This document shows, one piece after another, positions 10,798 through 22,481 of a stretch of 64,000 nucleotides of DNA (position 1 is the stretch's first letter; every line of letters starts with the position of its first letter). The translations under genes and the position numbers were made by a program. Source of the DNA: Fallopia convolvulus (lineage: Eukaryota > Streptophyta > Magnoliopsida > Caryophyllales > Polygonaceae); the NCBI GenBank assembly GCA_964016875.1, contig OZ024727.1:9266091-9330090 (forward strand), in the 5' to 3' direction. The notes below the pieces were generated by a model, which was given only the letters and a program-made list of their open reading frames with translations, searched no databases and was not told the DNA's origin.

Positions 10798-12300
10798 TTA
10801 CTCTCTGTACGCGGGCAGAAACCCCGTTCTGGTGTCGTATTGCCCGTTGAGCTGACGTGCAACCAACTCGGAGTCAATGTAGACCCTGATTTTGCGGGCT
10901 CCACTGAGGAGCGCCATCTCGATTCCGGCAAGCATGGCCTCATACTCGACCTCGTTGTTGGTGGCTTCGAAGGCGAAGTTAAGGGAATACTCCGTCTCGA
11001 TCGAGGGACCAGCGAGGAATACGCCAGCCCCGCCACCGGCATCACACCTTGAGCCATCAACGAATACCTTCCACTCCTTCGAGCTTGCGTCAGTTTCGGA
11101 GAAGGTGACCTCCACCATGAAGTCAGCGAGGGCTTGCCCTTTCATCGCGGTCCTCGGGAGGTAGCTGATATCGAACTCGGAGAGCTCGACTGCCCACTTC
11201 GTCATATGCCCGGAGAGGGCGGGCTGATGGAGGATTTGTCGAAGTGGGAGGTCAGAGAGGACCTGAATAGGATGTGCATGGAAGTAAGGGCATAGGCGCC
11301 TTGTGGCGGTTACAACCGCCAACGCCATCTTCTCCGTCGGGGAGTATCGCTGCTCCACGGGTTGGAGCACGCGACTCACGAAGTATACTGGATGCATGGC
11401 CTGTCTGGTCAGCACTGCACTGACCGTCTCCGGGCTTACGACCACGTATAGTTGCAAATCTTCGTCCGCCAATGGAGGCGACAATGTGGGGAGCTTTGAT
11501 AAGAAGGTCTTTAGCTCAGAGAAAGCAACCTCGAGCCCCTCATCCCAGACGAACTTGTCGTTTCTCTTGAGAGCAGTGAAAAAGGGAAGAGACTTGTCCG
11601 CCAAGCGGGAGAAAAACCTCCCTAGATAGTTGACGGCACCATAGAGCCACTGCACCTCAGTGCGAGATCGCGGTGACCTCATTGAGAGGATCGACTCGAC
11701 CTTGGTGGGATTGACATCGATTCCGCGCTCGCTGATCATGAAGCCCAAGAACTTCCCTGATGATACGCCGAAGACGCACTTCTCGGGGTTCAGGCTGAGA
11801 CAGTTGTGCTTGAGGGTAGCGAAGACCTCAACGAGGTCTATCAGGTGCTCTTCGGGGCTTTTGCTTCGTACCACGATGTCGTCGACGTAAGCCGACATGT
11901 TCCTCCCCAGGTGGTTTTTGAAGACCCGGTCGATGAGACGCTGGAAGGTGGCCCCAGCGTTTTTAAGGCCAAAGGGCATGACCTTGTAGCAGTATGTACC
12001 CCGCTGTGTGATGAAGGACGTTTCCTCCTCGTCACGCGGGTTCATCAGATCTGATTGTATCCCGAGTATGCGTCGAGGAAACTCAGGACCCCATGCCCTG
12101 CGGTTGAATCAACGAGCTCGTCGATCGAGGGCAGGGGGTAGCTATCTTCGGGGCATGCCTTGTTGAGGTCCTTGAAATCCACGCACATCCGCCACTTTCC
12201 GCTGGCCTTCTTGACCAACACGACGTTGAACAGCCATCTCGGATACTAGACTTCGCGGATGAACTCCGCGGCCAACAGCTTTGCCACCTCGTCATTTGCG
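10798..12300 (-). pseudogene. Tat reverse transcriptase and RNase H
   Basis: RT starts around WLFNVVLVKKASGKWRMCVD (about 12185-12240) and runs through the DAYSGYNQI and YCYKVMPFGLKNAGATFQRL words to the YVDD active site (AYVDDIVVRS). The connection region follows, then RNase H (KVFVDGSRCDAGGGAGVFL, NNEVEYEAMLAG, VYIDSELVARQL). Breaks are a TAG at 12246-12248, a one-base loss next to the ATG at 12045 that shifts the frame in the middle of RT, and a TAA at 10798 soon after the RNase H core. These are read directly. The lineage call follows from this RNase H and from the gene order. Confidence 0.9.
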
Positions 12301-13060
12301 GCGTTTGCCCTTTCCTTATTCATTTTTCTTCGTCGTTGCACCACAGGGCGAGTGGAGACATCGACATTCAGGGAGTGTTGGGCTATGGTTCGAGGGACGC
12401 CGCGGAGGTCCTTCGCGGTCCAGGCGAACACATCGCGGGATCCAGCGAGCAAGGTTTCTAGTGACGTTGCTGACGTCCCGATGAGACATTCCCCCAGGTA
12501 GATTTTCTCGGACTTGCTCTCGAAGGGGGATATCACCCTTCTTTCTACCTCAAGGGTGGGGCTCGTGAAGTCCCGGACTTCGAGGTCGGCATCGCTGGGG
12601 GATTCCACCATGAACACTGGGCACTTTTGTTTTGCCGCGGGCGCGTAGCAAACACGGCCCTCTTCTTGGTTGCCTTTTACCTCCCCAACACCGTCGTCGA
12701 CGGGGAATTTCATTTTGAGGTGGTAGATGGATACCACCTCCTGGAACTTCATCAGGGAGACCCTCCCGATGATGACATTGTATACCGAAGGCAGGTGCAC
12801 CATTGTAAATTCCACCATCTCGGTCCTCCTTGTGGAGCAGGTGCCTAGCGTCATCCAAAGGTCAATGAGACCGGCGACGTCGACCTCGTTGCCTGAGAAT
12901 GAGGTGAGTTTCCCAGCGTAGGGCTTCAGGGACGTCTCGGAGATGCCCAGTTGCTCGAAAGCGCCGTAGTACATGATGTTTACGGAGGACCCGTGTCCAC
13001 CAGCACTCGCTTCACCATTTTCGAGCCCACTTGAGCGTACACCACTAAGGGGTCCGAGTG
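12300..13060 (-). pseudogene. Tat aspartic protease and protease-RT spacer
   Basis: The active-site triad appears as VLVDTG near 12990. One base is missing just after it, so the following VNIMYYGAFEQLG is in another frame. The rest has the retropepsin-type VIIGRVSLMKF loop and a charged spacer leading into RT. With the frameshift, gag and protease-RT can no longer be read as one polyprotein. Confidence 0.8.
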
Positions 13061-14589
13061 TTGCATGTGGAGCCCCTCGACATCTTCCGAAGTGAAGGCC
13101 AAGACTACGTGGGACCGCGAGGTCTGGGCCACGCTGAATACCGAGGGCTCGTGGTGACTTGCCCTTGCGTACCTCTTTCTTTCCACCTGGCTTGACCCAG
13201 CCAGCGAAGGTCCACCCGAGATGGTATGGATATACCCGTCGGGTGTTGCTGTCTGTCCTGACCGCGCCTGCTTCGCAGGGGCTTGTTGCTCAACGTAGTT
13301 GGCCCGAGGCTCGACCGGGCCTTGCTGCACGGTGTTGGCTCCCGACGCGGGGTTGGCGCGCCCCTTTTCATTTGGGTTGTACGCAGGGCCGCCCTTGCCT
13401 TTATAACCCCGTGGTCTCCCGTCGAAGCAGCTCCAACCCCCGCCGCCGCTTCTGTGGTTGTTATAGCGGTTGTTGTTGTTGTTCTTGTTGTTGTTGCTTC
13501 TATTGCTGTTGTAGTTGGCGCGTCGGTCGTGGGCCTGCGACATATACGCATCCCTCGCGGCCGGCGCAACCACTTTTGCCTTCCCCTTAGCCTCGGCTAC
13601 GATTTCCTTGTCGGTCCTCGGTCGCAAGCTTTGGTTGGCGGCGTCCTCGGCATACACTTGGGCCGTGATCCGGGCGCACAGGCTGTCGTACGTCGTTGGG
13701 CACTTCAAGAAAATCAAATTTTTGAAGGGGCCCGAGCACAGGTTGCCCATGTGGATATCTCGTACCGACGCTTCGTCGATGTGAGCGATCTCTGCGACCA
13801 CGGTGGTGAATCTCGTGAAGAAAGTGCCCAGCTGTTCGCTCTCTCCCTGCTCAATACCGCGGATATCCCGCATGTTCTTCTTACGCTTCCTCGAGCCGTT
13901 GAAGTGCGTGATAAAGGATTCACACAGTTGAGAGAACGAGGCCACCGACTCTATCTTGAGGCTTATGAACCACGTCATCGCGGCCTTGTCCAAGGTGGTC
14001 GGGAAGATACGGCTATTTATGGCGTCATTGTAGGGGTTGACGTTCATTTGGACGGCGAAGTGTTTCACGTGGTCTTCGGGGTCGGCCGTGCCGTCGTAGA
14101 GCCCCATTTGCAGCCAATGGAAACCTTTGGGCATAGGTGCCTCTTGGATTTCGGCGACGAAAGTGTTACGGTACCCGACCTCAATGGATTGGAGGTGTGA
14201 TTTCGACTTCATGGGGTGCATAGCACTCCACGCCGCCTCAGACAACTCTGTATCCCGCATCCTCGAGCGTCGCGAACGGGATCGCGAGATCTGCATTGGG
14301 TCCCGGGGAGGTCTCGCCGTTGACGAGCCGTTAGTGGATGTTTCTTGTCCCGGCATATGCCCAGGGACGTAAGCGGGTACGTACTCGGAGTGGGGTTGGC
14401 CCGGAGCAGGGATAGGGACGTATGGGGGGGGGGGGTGAGTCCAGGCTGGTACTGTCCGTAACCCGAGTAGGGATACAGAATCGGGGGTGTACCGCCTTGT
14501 TCATACCCTTGGAACGGGTAGGGGTTTTGCGGGGCATTGTACGTCCAACCCGGAGGGACCACGAACGGACAACCCGGAGGCCCCATGGC

Positions 14590-16926
14590 TAGGGCTGTAA
14601 TCGAACCGAGCCGAGCCGAGTTTTGAAATGCTCGGGCTCGGCTCGGTCAATAAAAGCCATGTTCGGACTCGAGCTCGAGCTCGGTTCGAGCCCAAATTTT
14701 TGTTCAAGCTCGGTTTGTTTAAGGCTCGTCGAGCTCGAGTTCGGCTCGCGAGCTCGCTCGTTTATCTTGTTTACGAGCACAAGTTCGACGAACTTGCTCG
14801 TTTATCTTGTGTACAAGCACAAGCTCGACGAGCCTGCTCGTTTAGTTCGTTCGCGAACAAATTAAACCTGCTCAGATTAAAGTATAAAAAACCTACTCAA
14901 ATTAATGTATAAAATATTAAAACCTGCCCAAATTAATGTAAAAAGCCTACAGACCTGCTCACATTTCATAGAGAAATTTAACACAAACAACATAGAACAT
15001 ACATACATTACCAATACAAATGTCTTACAAACATCAAACCTGTTCAAATGTCTTACAAACCTGCTCAAATGTATTACAAACCCCAACTAAAGTCTTTAAT
15101 ACAAAATATAGAACAAATGTTACCAATACAAGCTACAAAATGTGTTGAAAAAACAAAACACAAAAGGAGCAAAATACAACTAATGTATTAAAAATCTTCA
15201 AGCCATCAATTACAAATCTTCAAGCCATCAATTACAAATCTTCAAGCCATCAAAGAGGATATTCAAATCTTGTAACTTCTTCTTTCTTCACATTCTACAA
15301 AATAATTAAAACATATAATCAAAGTATCAAATGTATTATATATTTATATTCAATAGATAAGTTATGAAATAAACAAAGATATTTTTCCCTCTTTATCTCC
15401 ATGCATTCCATAGAGAGCTCTACACCAATCACAAATTCGTAATGTTTACCGACATCAGGAAGAATCACAAATTAACAGCATTTTCATAATCATTTAGGAA
15501 AAAATTACAAATAATAGAGTTGAAATTTGAGCAGGTTTATTGTGATTATTGTGAAATAGAGCCGTATCGCACAAATCCTGCTCAACTCAAGTCAACAATA
15601 GATCGTTTCTCTATGAAATTGACACCATGAAGATTCACAAATCAAACTCAAGTCAAGAATTGCACATCCCAATTAAGCTTCAACACTCAAGAACACAAAA
15701 GATGCATTACAGACAGAATAACAACTTGAAAGGAAGAATTATAGACAAAAATTTAACAACATTTCTAAATCTGGAGAGTGAAGAGGGTTTACGAGTAGGA
15801 GGGAAAAGACGCTTGGATAAGAGCACTAGAAGAGATGAGCACAAGAAGCTTCAAAAATTGAAGCTGGAGAGTAAAAACATCAAAATGTACTCAAATGAGA
15901 CCCAAATGGAAGAAAGCCCAGGAAGATATCACATAAACAAGAGGTAAGAAAAAGGCATAGCAAGAACTCACATGTGCAAGCACCCAGATTTCCGAAATTG
16001 GTTTTGATCCCAAGCGAATTTAGTCCGCGCATGAGAATCGGTCACACATGCAGTAGTAAGAAGATGGAGAGATCCAACGCTCCTTCCCTTTGAGGTTTGC
16101 TTCACCTGCAAAACGACAAAAAAAACTACACATATTAAAAACAACAATGAGATCTCAGATCTGGCGCCTCTCCACAAATTGAAGCACCAGAACTGAAGCT
16201 TCACTTGCAAAATAATAAGCTCAGCAGGCGAGATCTCCTGAAGCTTCAACTCGAGAGTGGAGAGGTTAGCGTTCTCCTCTGGTTTCCCAGCAGTCGGACA
16301 CCAGAAGCAAAGATGCCTTTCCTTTGGCTTCCCGACAGTTGGACACCATGCGAGATCTCCTCAAGCTTCAACTGGAGAGTCAGAGATCTGAGAGGGAGAG
16401 TTGGAGATCAGTGAGGGAGAGTCGGAGAGATCGAGTCTCAAGTCTGAGAGAGTGGGAGAGGAATAGAGAAGAGGCTTAGAGAGAGCGGCGCATATCAGAA
16501 AAAAGAGTAGAGGCGACTGGCGGCCGAGAATGAGATTTGTCTAGGTTAGAAAGAAGGGATGAAATTTTAGCTTTTAGGGTTACATATATTGGGCCTCTAA
16601 AAAATGGGTCGGCTTAATGGGTTATATGTTATTTAATATTTGTATTTTATACATATAATTAAATATGTTTGTGAACCTATAATCGAATATGTTCATGAAC
16701 ATAAAATTGAACGTGTTCACGAATATGTAATCGAGCTTGTTTATGAACATATAATCGAGCTTGTTCACGAACAAACGAGTCGAATCCTCTTGTGTTCAAG
16801 CTCGGTTCATTTATTTTTCGAGCTTGCTCATGTTTGGTTCGTTATAAATTGAACCGAACACGAACGGACTTTAACCGAGCCAAACGTCGAATTTCTCGCG
16901 AACGGCTCGGTTCGCTAACAGCCCTA
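14590..16926. mobile_element. Non-autonomous hAT-type DNA transposon inside Tat gag
   Basis: The ends are inverted: TAGGGCTGTAA...CGAACCGAGCCG on the left and the complement ending ACAGCCCTA on the right. Flanks CCCATGGC (14582-14589) and CCCGTGGT (16927-16934) match at six of eight positions, both differences being transitions. This fits an aged 8-bp hAT TSD. Subterminal regions (14610-14870 and 16660-16900) are packed with CTCGAGCTCG and GCTCGTTTA/TGTTCACGA repeats, which is typical of hAT transposase-binding regions. The interior is AT-rich and I find no transposase, so mobilisation would need a partner. Removing it restores continuity of gag. Confidence 0.85.
15197..15260. repeat. Three direct copies of a 23-bp unit inside the hAT element
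   Basis: CTTCAAGCCATCAATTACAAAT recurs twice in full and a third time in part. Confidence 0.85.
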
Positions 16927-17069
16927 CCCGTGGTGTGGCCATCCATTGCGGGGTCTCGGGCATGTTGTCGGGGTGTTGGGGAAAGAAGTTGTTTGGGCAA
17001 GCCATTTTGAGGGGTTCAAAGCCAAGGTTTGCACAGATCGGGAAACTACTTAGGATGAAGAGGTTCCCA

Positions 17070-17081
17070 CAGACGGCGCCA
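17070..17081 (-). other. Tat primer-binding site
   Basis: The minus strand reads TGGCGCCGTCTG one base after the 5' LTR, the usual start of a plant Tat-type primer-binding site complementary to a tRNA 3' end. Confidence 0.85.
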
Positions 17082-17082
17082 G

Positions 17083-17882
17083 TGATGAAGCCCGAAATAA
17101 ACCGTTCGCTAAAAGACAAGAAACGGGATTATTATATTCGATTGTGCAAACACTTGCTTCTTTATTTATGGTTTTCTTACAACGAGGTTACAAGCCTACG
17201 AAGCTTACAAACAAACGAGATTTACACCCTAGACCTCCTACGAGTATTTGAGATCTCGATCTAACAATGTCCGAGATCTCCTAATAACTACGCGATTCTA
17301 TCACCTAGGCGTCACTTGATTGATCTAGCGCGAGGCCGAGCTGAGAGTATGGTGAAGATGGCTTGCGAGATTGTGTAGCGAGGTCTTTGATGCGAGTGAC
17401 AGCTCTGTGTGACTTGAAGTCTTTTTGTGTACTTCACTTGTCTATAGCGAGGTCTTTTGACGATGTTTCAATCACGTCGATCTTCAACGAGCAAGATAGT
17501 TCTTGAGTTCAAGATGTTTTTCGACCCCTTCTACCTACGAGGTTCTCCTCTATTTATAGAGAATTGGGGAGTTGAGTTTTGGCCATTGTTCGATGTGGGA
17601 CGCCCGAGATCAGGACTTCTGATTGGTCCGGAGGTGGGGCAGCCGGTGATTGGTTTGGGGGGGCAGCTGAGTGGTCCGGATGGGCGGCTGTGTTAGTAGA
17701 GTCGGTGGCGAGGTTTAGACCTCGCTTCGAGGTCTCAGAAGACCTCGCGGAGATAAGAATTTTATTTAATTAAATGACGGGTACGGTTGTGGGACCCAGA
17801 ATCTACCTTGAGAATCCCGTCGGGTCTGTTTATTCTTTGTATCCCGGGCCCACTTCCTATTTTACCATTTTGAACATCATCA
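17083..17882 (-). repeat. Tat element 5' LTR
   Basis: TGATGAAG...CATCATCA, 800 bp. The TATAAATAG on the element strand is the reverse of 17550-17558 and would drive gag-pol transcription. It is followed by the primer-binding site on the element strand. Confidence 0.93.
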
Positions 17883-17887
17883 GCTGA

Positions 17888-19203
17888 GGCATTGGGCTGA
17901 TTGTGGATAGTAGGGCTTGGGCTGTTGTTCGTTATTGGGCCAGGTGTCGGGCTTGAAAAAATTAGGGAATATGGCGGTGAAGAGCCAACAGAATGGGGCG
18001 AAAGAGATGCCTGGCTTACTGGCGAGTCAATTGGTGGAAACAAGTAAAGAAGAGAAATGGCATCAACTGTGTGTGACACCCCGGATTTAGATTGTTTAGC
18101 AAACGGAAAGACTCGTTCATCAAACGTAACATGACGAGAGATGATTATTTTATTTGAGGCGAGGTCAAGACAAAGATAACCACGATGATGATTGGGGTAA
18201 CCAAGAAAGACACAAGGAGTAGACAGGGGTTGTTATTTGACCCGAAGGTGGTCGTACGTTGGAGTGCAACGATAAAGAAGATTTGTAGGACTTTGATTTG
18301 CCAAGTTAGGAGAAGGTAAGATATTGATGAGATATGCAGTCGTGTGAACAACATATGGCCAAAGATTATGTGGTATAGAGGCATGAACAAGAAGTGTACG
18401 TACCACATTGTTAATGGATCGAATAATTTTTTCGGCCTTACCGTTTTGAGGAGATGTGTATGGACAAGAAAACCTAAAAACAAGCCCATGGGTTCAAGCA
18501 AATTTGTGAAACTCGAGATTATCGTATTCTTTGCCATTATCATATTGAAGGGTTTTAATGTGGCAGTTGAATTGGGTTCGAACAAAGTGATAAAACCGAA
18601 CAAATTGATAAAACACCTGGGATTTGAATTTCAGAGGAAAAACCCAAATAAAATGTGAATAATCATCAAGAAAAACAAGGTAATATTTATGCCCAGCAGA
18701 GCTAACAACAAGCGAGGTCCAAATATCACTATGAATTAAATGAAAAGGAGCAACGGACATAGTTTTGGAATGATGAAAAGACAACCGCGTATGCTTTCCC
18801 AATTGATACGATGGACAAAGAGAATGATCAAACACTTTTTTACAACCCTGAAGAACAGACATCCTAAGTAAATTAAAGACTGGAAAGCCAGGATGACCGC
18901 ACCGAGCATGCCAAACTAGAGCCGACACAACAAACAGGCAACATGGACATGAGGCCGAGATGTGGAAGAAGGAGGAATGGTGATGGGGTATAACTCGCCA
19001 GAGCTAGTGCATCTCATTCGATGGATTCCTGTTTGAAGGTCCTTCATAGAAAAGCCGTTGGGGTCAAATTCCAGAGAAATATTATTATCAGTAGTAAATT
19101 TACGTACGGAAACACTATTTTTTATAAGATGAGGCGCAAGAAGGACATTTTTTAGATGAAAGGGGTGTGTGTTTGTGGGAATTAGGGTTGATCCTTGACC
19201 CAA
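17888..19203 (-). pseudogene. Copia A integrase region
   Basis: From the right: the pre-integrase domain with TGIHRMRCTSSGELYPI, then the H-H-C-C finger (WHARCGHPG, then CPSYQLGKH), then the DDE core (IHSDIWTS and the YDNGKEYDN word). The C-terminal half and the low-complexity Ser/Pro linker follow up to 17888, where the Tat element begins. Frame changes near 18600 and 18910 show that it is decayed. Confidence 0.85.
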
Positions 19204-19278
19204 AGTAGGAATATGCTTGCCATTTCCAACTACTATCGAATGAGAGGAACCCGAATTAGTAAAGGAAGAGAGTGTACC

Positions 19279-20463
19279 TTAATTGTGTGTCATGTGGCTA
19301 GTCGCCCCCGTATCCATGTACCAATTGTTGTCCGGCGGATACAAAGTCATAGTATTGAAAGATTGAGACAAGTCTGCAGTAGGTTGAAATCCATAGTTAG
19401 GATTGAACGTTGCATTATCCTGGGGAGTTTGACCACGCGGTCCCGGGCCGAGAAGTCCAGCCGAAGGCATGGATGGGTAAGGACATTGAGCTGGTGGCCA
19501 TGGTGAATAGGACCACTGCTGAGCTGGCTACGAAGGGGCACCATTGGACGGAATCCAGCCATACTATGGCGGTGAAATGTGATTGCACCGTTTCCGCGAC
19601 CACTGCCGTGACCGCAGCCTCGACTGCGTCCGCGGCCCCGATTGCTATTGAACTGTCCTCGTCTAGAATTTTCAATCGACGAAGGAGCAGATTGTGGTTT
19701 TTCCGATGGTTCAGTAGGTGCAGGGGAGGACGCAGCAACAAGGGCCTTGATTTCCACAGCAAGAGAGTCACGTTTGGAGAGACGAGTTTCTTCAAGCAAC
19801 ACCATAGAGCTAGCTTTTGCAAGATCAAGAGCGGAGAAGTCTGTTGTATAAAACTAGCAACGGTGTCATACTCGCTTGAGAGGCCAACGATGAGTTGAAT
19901 GACAATTTGACAGTCGGAAACCTTGGCATTGACATTGGCCAACTGATCGGAGAGATCCTTAAGTTGATGACAATACGATGAGACTGGCGGAAACGATTCT
20001 AAGCGGCACCGAGCGAACTCGTTTTGAAGATAAACCGCCCGAGTGGCTTTGTTGTCCTGAAATATTGACTGAAGACGCGTCCATGCTTGAAGCACCGTGG
20101 AGTCCGCCTCAAGGATCGTGAGCAGCAAATCCTGGGAAATCGTGACATATATCCATTGAAGCAAGACGATGTCGAGTTGATCTTAAAGGAGATCGTCAAC
20201 ATCATTAGGGCACGAAATAGCCAGATCAATATGATCGAGCACACGGTGCGCACGAGACGCAACCTTAAACAACTCCGACCAGGAATTGTATTTGGTATTT
20301 GAAGCATCAAGAGTAAGGGGGATCAAGTTCTTAATATTAGATACGCAAGAGCCGAGTGAAACGGATGCTTGGAGCCCGATGATGATGAGGACGAGTCAGA
20401 TGAGGAGAAGATTGTAGGGTTCTTATCTTTGGGAGTCACGTCTTTGTCTTTAGGATCAGACAT
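19279..20463 (-). pseudogene. Copia A gag and protease
   Basis: Gag starts at the ATG at 20463 (MSDPKDKDVTPKDKN) after a Ser-rich head. The UBN2-type gag core includes RLQSIFQDNKATRAVYLQNE and the GLSSEYDTVASFI segment. A Gly/Arg/Asn-rich tail stands where a zinc knuckle would be expected. The protease triad is WYMDTGATSHMTHN near 19280-19320, followed by an in-frame TAA. At least two frameshifts break gag (near 20350 and 20170) and another lies near its C-terminus. Confidence 0.82.
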
Positions 20464-20616
20464 GACGCTAATGAAGAGGCCGAGAAAATTAGGGCGAGAA
20501 AGGATGAGGGGGAAAACTCCGGTGGGTAGGCAGCACCGACGTGCAAGACGACGACGGAGGTTAGAGGAAGAGAATAATGTGCGGCGGCAGAGAGGAGAGC
20601 AGCGACACTAGGGTTA

Positions 20617-20627
20617 GTCTGATACCA
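20617..20627 (-). other. Copia A primer-binding site
   Basis: The minus strand reads TGGTATCAGAC directly after the 5' LTR, complementary to the 3' end of initiator Met-tRNA as in most plant copia elements. Confidence 0.9.
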
Positions 20628-20751
20628 TGTTAGAGTGGGTAATTCCCCCTTAGGGTTGCTTGTATTCCATTCACAATATAAATAGGGTACAATGTCTTGT
20701 AAGACAAGTTAGGTCATTTACAAACATATAGAAATATAATATATACTATCA
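20628..20751 (-). repeat. Copia A 5' LTR
   Basis: 124 bp, matching 2458-2581 with four substitutions. The antisense-strand TATAAATAG is at 20677-20685. Confidence 0.95.
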
Positions 20752-20785
20752 GTGTACATATATAATCCAAGCTTATAATACTTCA

Positions 20786-20799
20786 TTTACCCCCTTAAG
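20786..20799 (-). other. Copia B polypurine tract
   Basis: The minus strand reads CTTAAGGGGGTAAA right after the end of RNase H and directly before TGAAGTATTATAAGC, which I take as the first bases of the 3' LTR. Confidence 0.6.
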
Positions 20800-22260
20800 C
20801 TTGGATTGATATCTTCATCCCAATCTTTGCTTTCAATTCACCAAACCTTTGGTTGGCTAGAGGCTTTGTTAGGATATCTGCAATTTGGTCATTGGTTCTT
20901 ACATACTCCACTTTAGTTTTGCCTTTTTCCACACAATTTCTTATAAAAATGCACCTTGGTATCTATGTGTTATCTCCTATCATAAAACACTGGATTCCTT
21001 GCAAGTGCAATGGCTGATTTGTTTGTCAATATACAGGACTGGTACATGACACTTCTTTCCTTCCAAAGTTTCTAGGGCACTTTGCAACCAAATGCCTTGG
21101 CAAGCTCCTGAAGTTGCTGCAGTGCACCCAGCCTCACAAGAAGAAAGTGCAACAGTCTTTTGTTTCTTGGATGTCCAAGTTATTGGATTTTTTCCAAGAA
21201 AGAAAATGATTCCCCTGGTGCTCTTCATGTCATCTAAATCCCCTACTAATTCACTACCTGTATATCCAATAACTCATAAGAGATGTGTATGCAAGATTCT
21301 TCTTGTAAACACAACCAAACTTGATGGTGCCTTTGACATATCTTGCTATCTTCTTGAGAGCTTCCATATGGGATATCTTTGGTCCTTCCATGAACCTTCT
21401 TAGTACTCCTACACCGAAACTAAGACCAGGCCTTTCGTTTAGAAGATACTTTAAACTCCTAATCGGACTTATATAAACTGTTTCAGCCACCAAGTAGTCA
21501 TCTAAGTCATGTTTACTTATCTTAATCCGAGATTCCATAGGTATGACACTTGGATTACATTGTGTCAAAACTAATTTCTCAATAATCTTCTTCGCCAATC
21601 CTTCTTGACAAATGGAAATCTCCTTGTCAATTTGTTTAACTTCGATCCCCAGATAGTAACTTAGAAGTCCAAGGTCACTCATATCAAAGTTCTTCATCAT
21701 TTCTTGTTTGAAAGAGTCAATAGCCTCCGTACTTGAACCTGTGATGATCAAGTCATCCACATAGACTCCCAAAATCATAACTTCTTCACTAAGAGATCTT
21801 GTATATAGTGCATGCTCATTTTGACACCTCTTGAAACCAAGTGATTTCAGAAATCTATCCAGCTTGAAATTACATGCTCTACGGGCTTGTTTCAGGCCAT
21901 ACAAGGCCTTGTAGAGTCTCAAAACCTTCTCAGGACATTTCTTATCTTCAAATCCCTCAGGCTGTTTCACATAAACTTCTTCCTGCAATTCTCCATTTAA
22001 AATGCAGTTTTGACATCCATGTGATGAATGTCATATTTATTGGATGCTGCATATGCTATAAAGACTCTAATGATTTCCAACCTTGCCAGAGGAGCGAAGA
22101 CTTCCTCATAATCTACTCCAAATTTCTGTACATAACCTTTCGCCACCAATCTTGCTTTGTACTTAATTATCTTCCCACTTAGATCCTTCTTCACTTTTAG
22201 ATCCACCTAAGTCCTATAGCCTAATGATGTTTAGGTAGATCAAATAGTTTCCAAGTCTCA
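20800..22260 (-). pseudogene. Copia B reverse transcriptase and RNase H
   Basis: RT begins near VDLKVKKDLSGKIIKYKARL (about 22150-22208), with the VKTAF word, then the LYGLKQA region and the YVDD site (YVDDLIITG). RNase H follows, with WTSKKQKTVALSSCEAGCTA. The C-terminal stretch up to 20800, ending just before the polypurine tract, lies in shifted frames. Several frame breaks (near 21995, 21250 and 20980) rule out a working protein. Confidence 0.85.
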
Positions 22261-22481
22261 TTTCTTGTGATTGATTCTATCTCCTGTTCCATAGCAATCT
22301 TCCAGTCTTTATTTCCAATGGCATCATTGAAATTAACAGGTTCTTCACTAGACATGAAACACAACCCAACTTCTTCCTCCATTTCTTGAGTTTCATTGTA
22401 AATATCCTATAAAGATATGTATCTTACTGGAGTTATGGATTGAAAATCACTCGAATCCTCATTAGTGTTTGAACCATGAGA

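Larger units (their letters stand above)
12980..17005 (-). pseudogene. Tat gag, split by an hAT insertion
   Basis: The probable start codon is the ATG at 17005 (MACPNNFFPQHPDN), only about 65 bases past the primer-binding site. After about 26 codons the frame is interrupted by the hAT element (14590-16926). It resumes at about 14588 with MGPPGCPFVVPPGWTYN, rich in Pro, Tyr and Gly. A poly-G run near 14426-14438 (C-run on the coding strand) shifts the frame. The main domain (about 13550-14210) is the retrotransposon gag core: LYDGTADPEDHVKHF, AAMTWFISL and the QGESEQLGTFFTRF segment. A long Asn/Arg-rich tract near 13440-13530 follows. I see no clear CCHC knuckle. Confidence 0.85.
3610..17882 (-). 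mobile_element. Tat-type Ty3/gypsy LTR retrotransposon nested in Copia A
   Basis: LTRs of about 800 bp lie at 3610-4410 and 17083-17882; both begin TGATGAAG and end CATCATCA. Flanking bases GCCGA (3605-3609) and GCTGA (17883-17887) form a 5-bp TSD with one mismatch, inside the linker between integrase and RT of Copia A. Minus-strand order is 5' LTR (right), a TGGCGCC primer-binding site, gag, protease, RT, RNase H and integrase, then a plus-strand accessory gene, then the 3' LTR. An antisense gene between pol and the 3' LTR is a known trait of the Tat lineage. Gag is interrupted by an hAT element. Several stops and frameshifts make the copy non-autonomous. Confidence 0.92.
2458..20751 (-). 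mobile_element. Copia A: Ty1/copia LTR retrotransposon, host of the nested gypsy element
   Basis: The ends are 124-bp LTRs at 2458-2581 and 20628-20751, both TG...CA on the plus strand. The flanking five bases are GTATA (2453-2457) and GTGTA (20752-20756), a TSD with one mismatch. The minus-strand order from the right is LTR, iMet-type primer-binding site, gag, protease, integrase, a gap filled by the Tat element, RNase H, polypurine tract, LTR. The reverse transcriptase is largely deleted. Short LTRs and the gag style suggest the Ale/Retrofit lineage (inference). The four mismatches I count between the LTRs point to a fairly old insertion. Confidence 0.9.

Noticed and set aside
13283..14200. 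Long plus-strand open frame of 305 codons opposite Tat gag
   Set aside because: It overlaps the gag core on the other strand, has no recognised domain and no upstream promoter-like signal. GC-rich coding DNA often leaves the opposite strand open.
16640..16852. Plus-strand frame with repeated EHIIELVHE-type words
   Set aside because: It is the translation of hAT subterminal repeats, not a gene.
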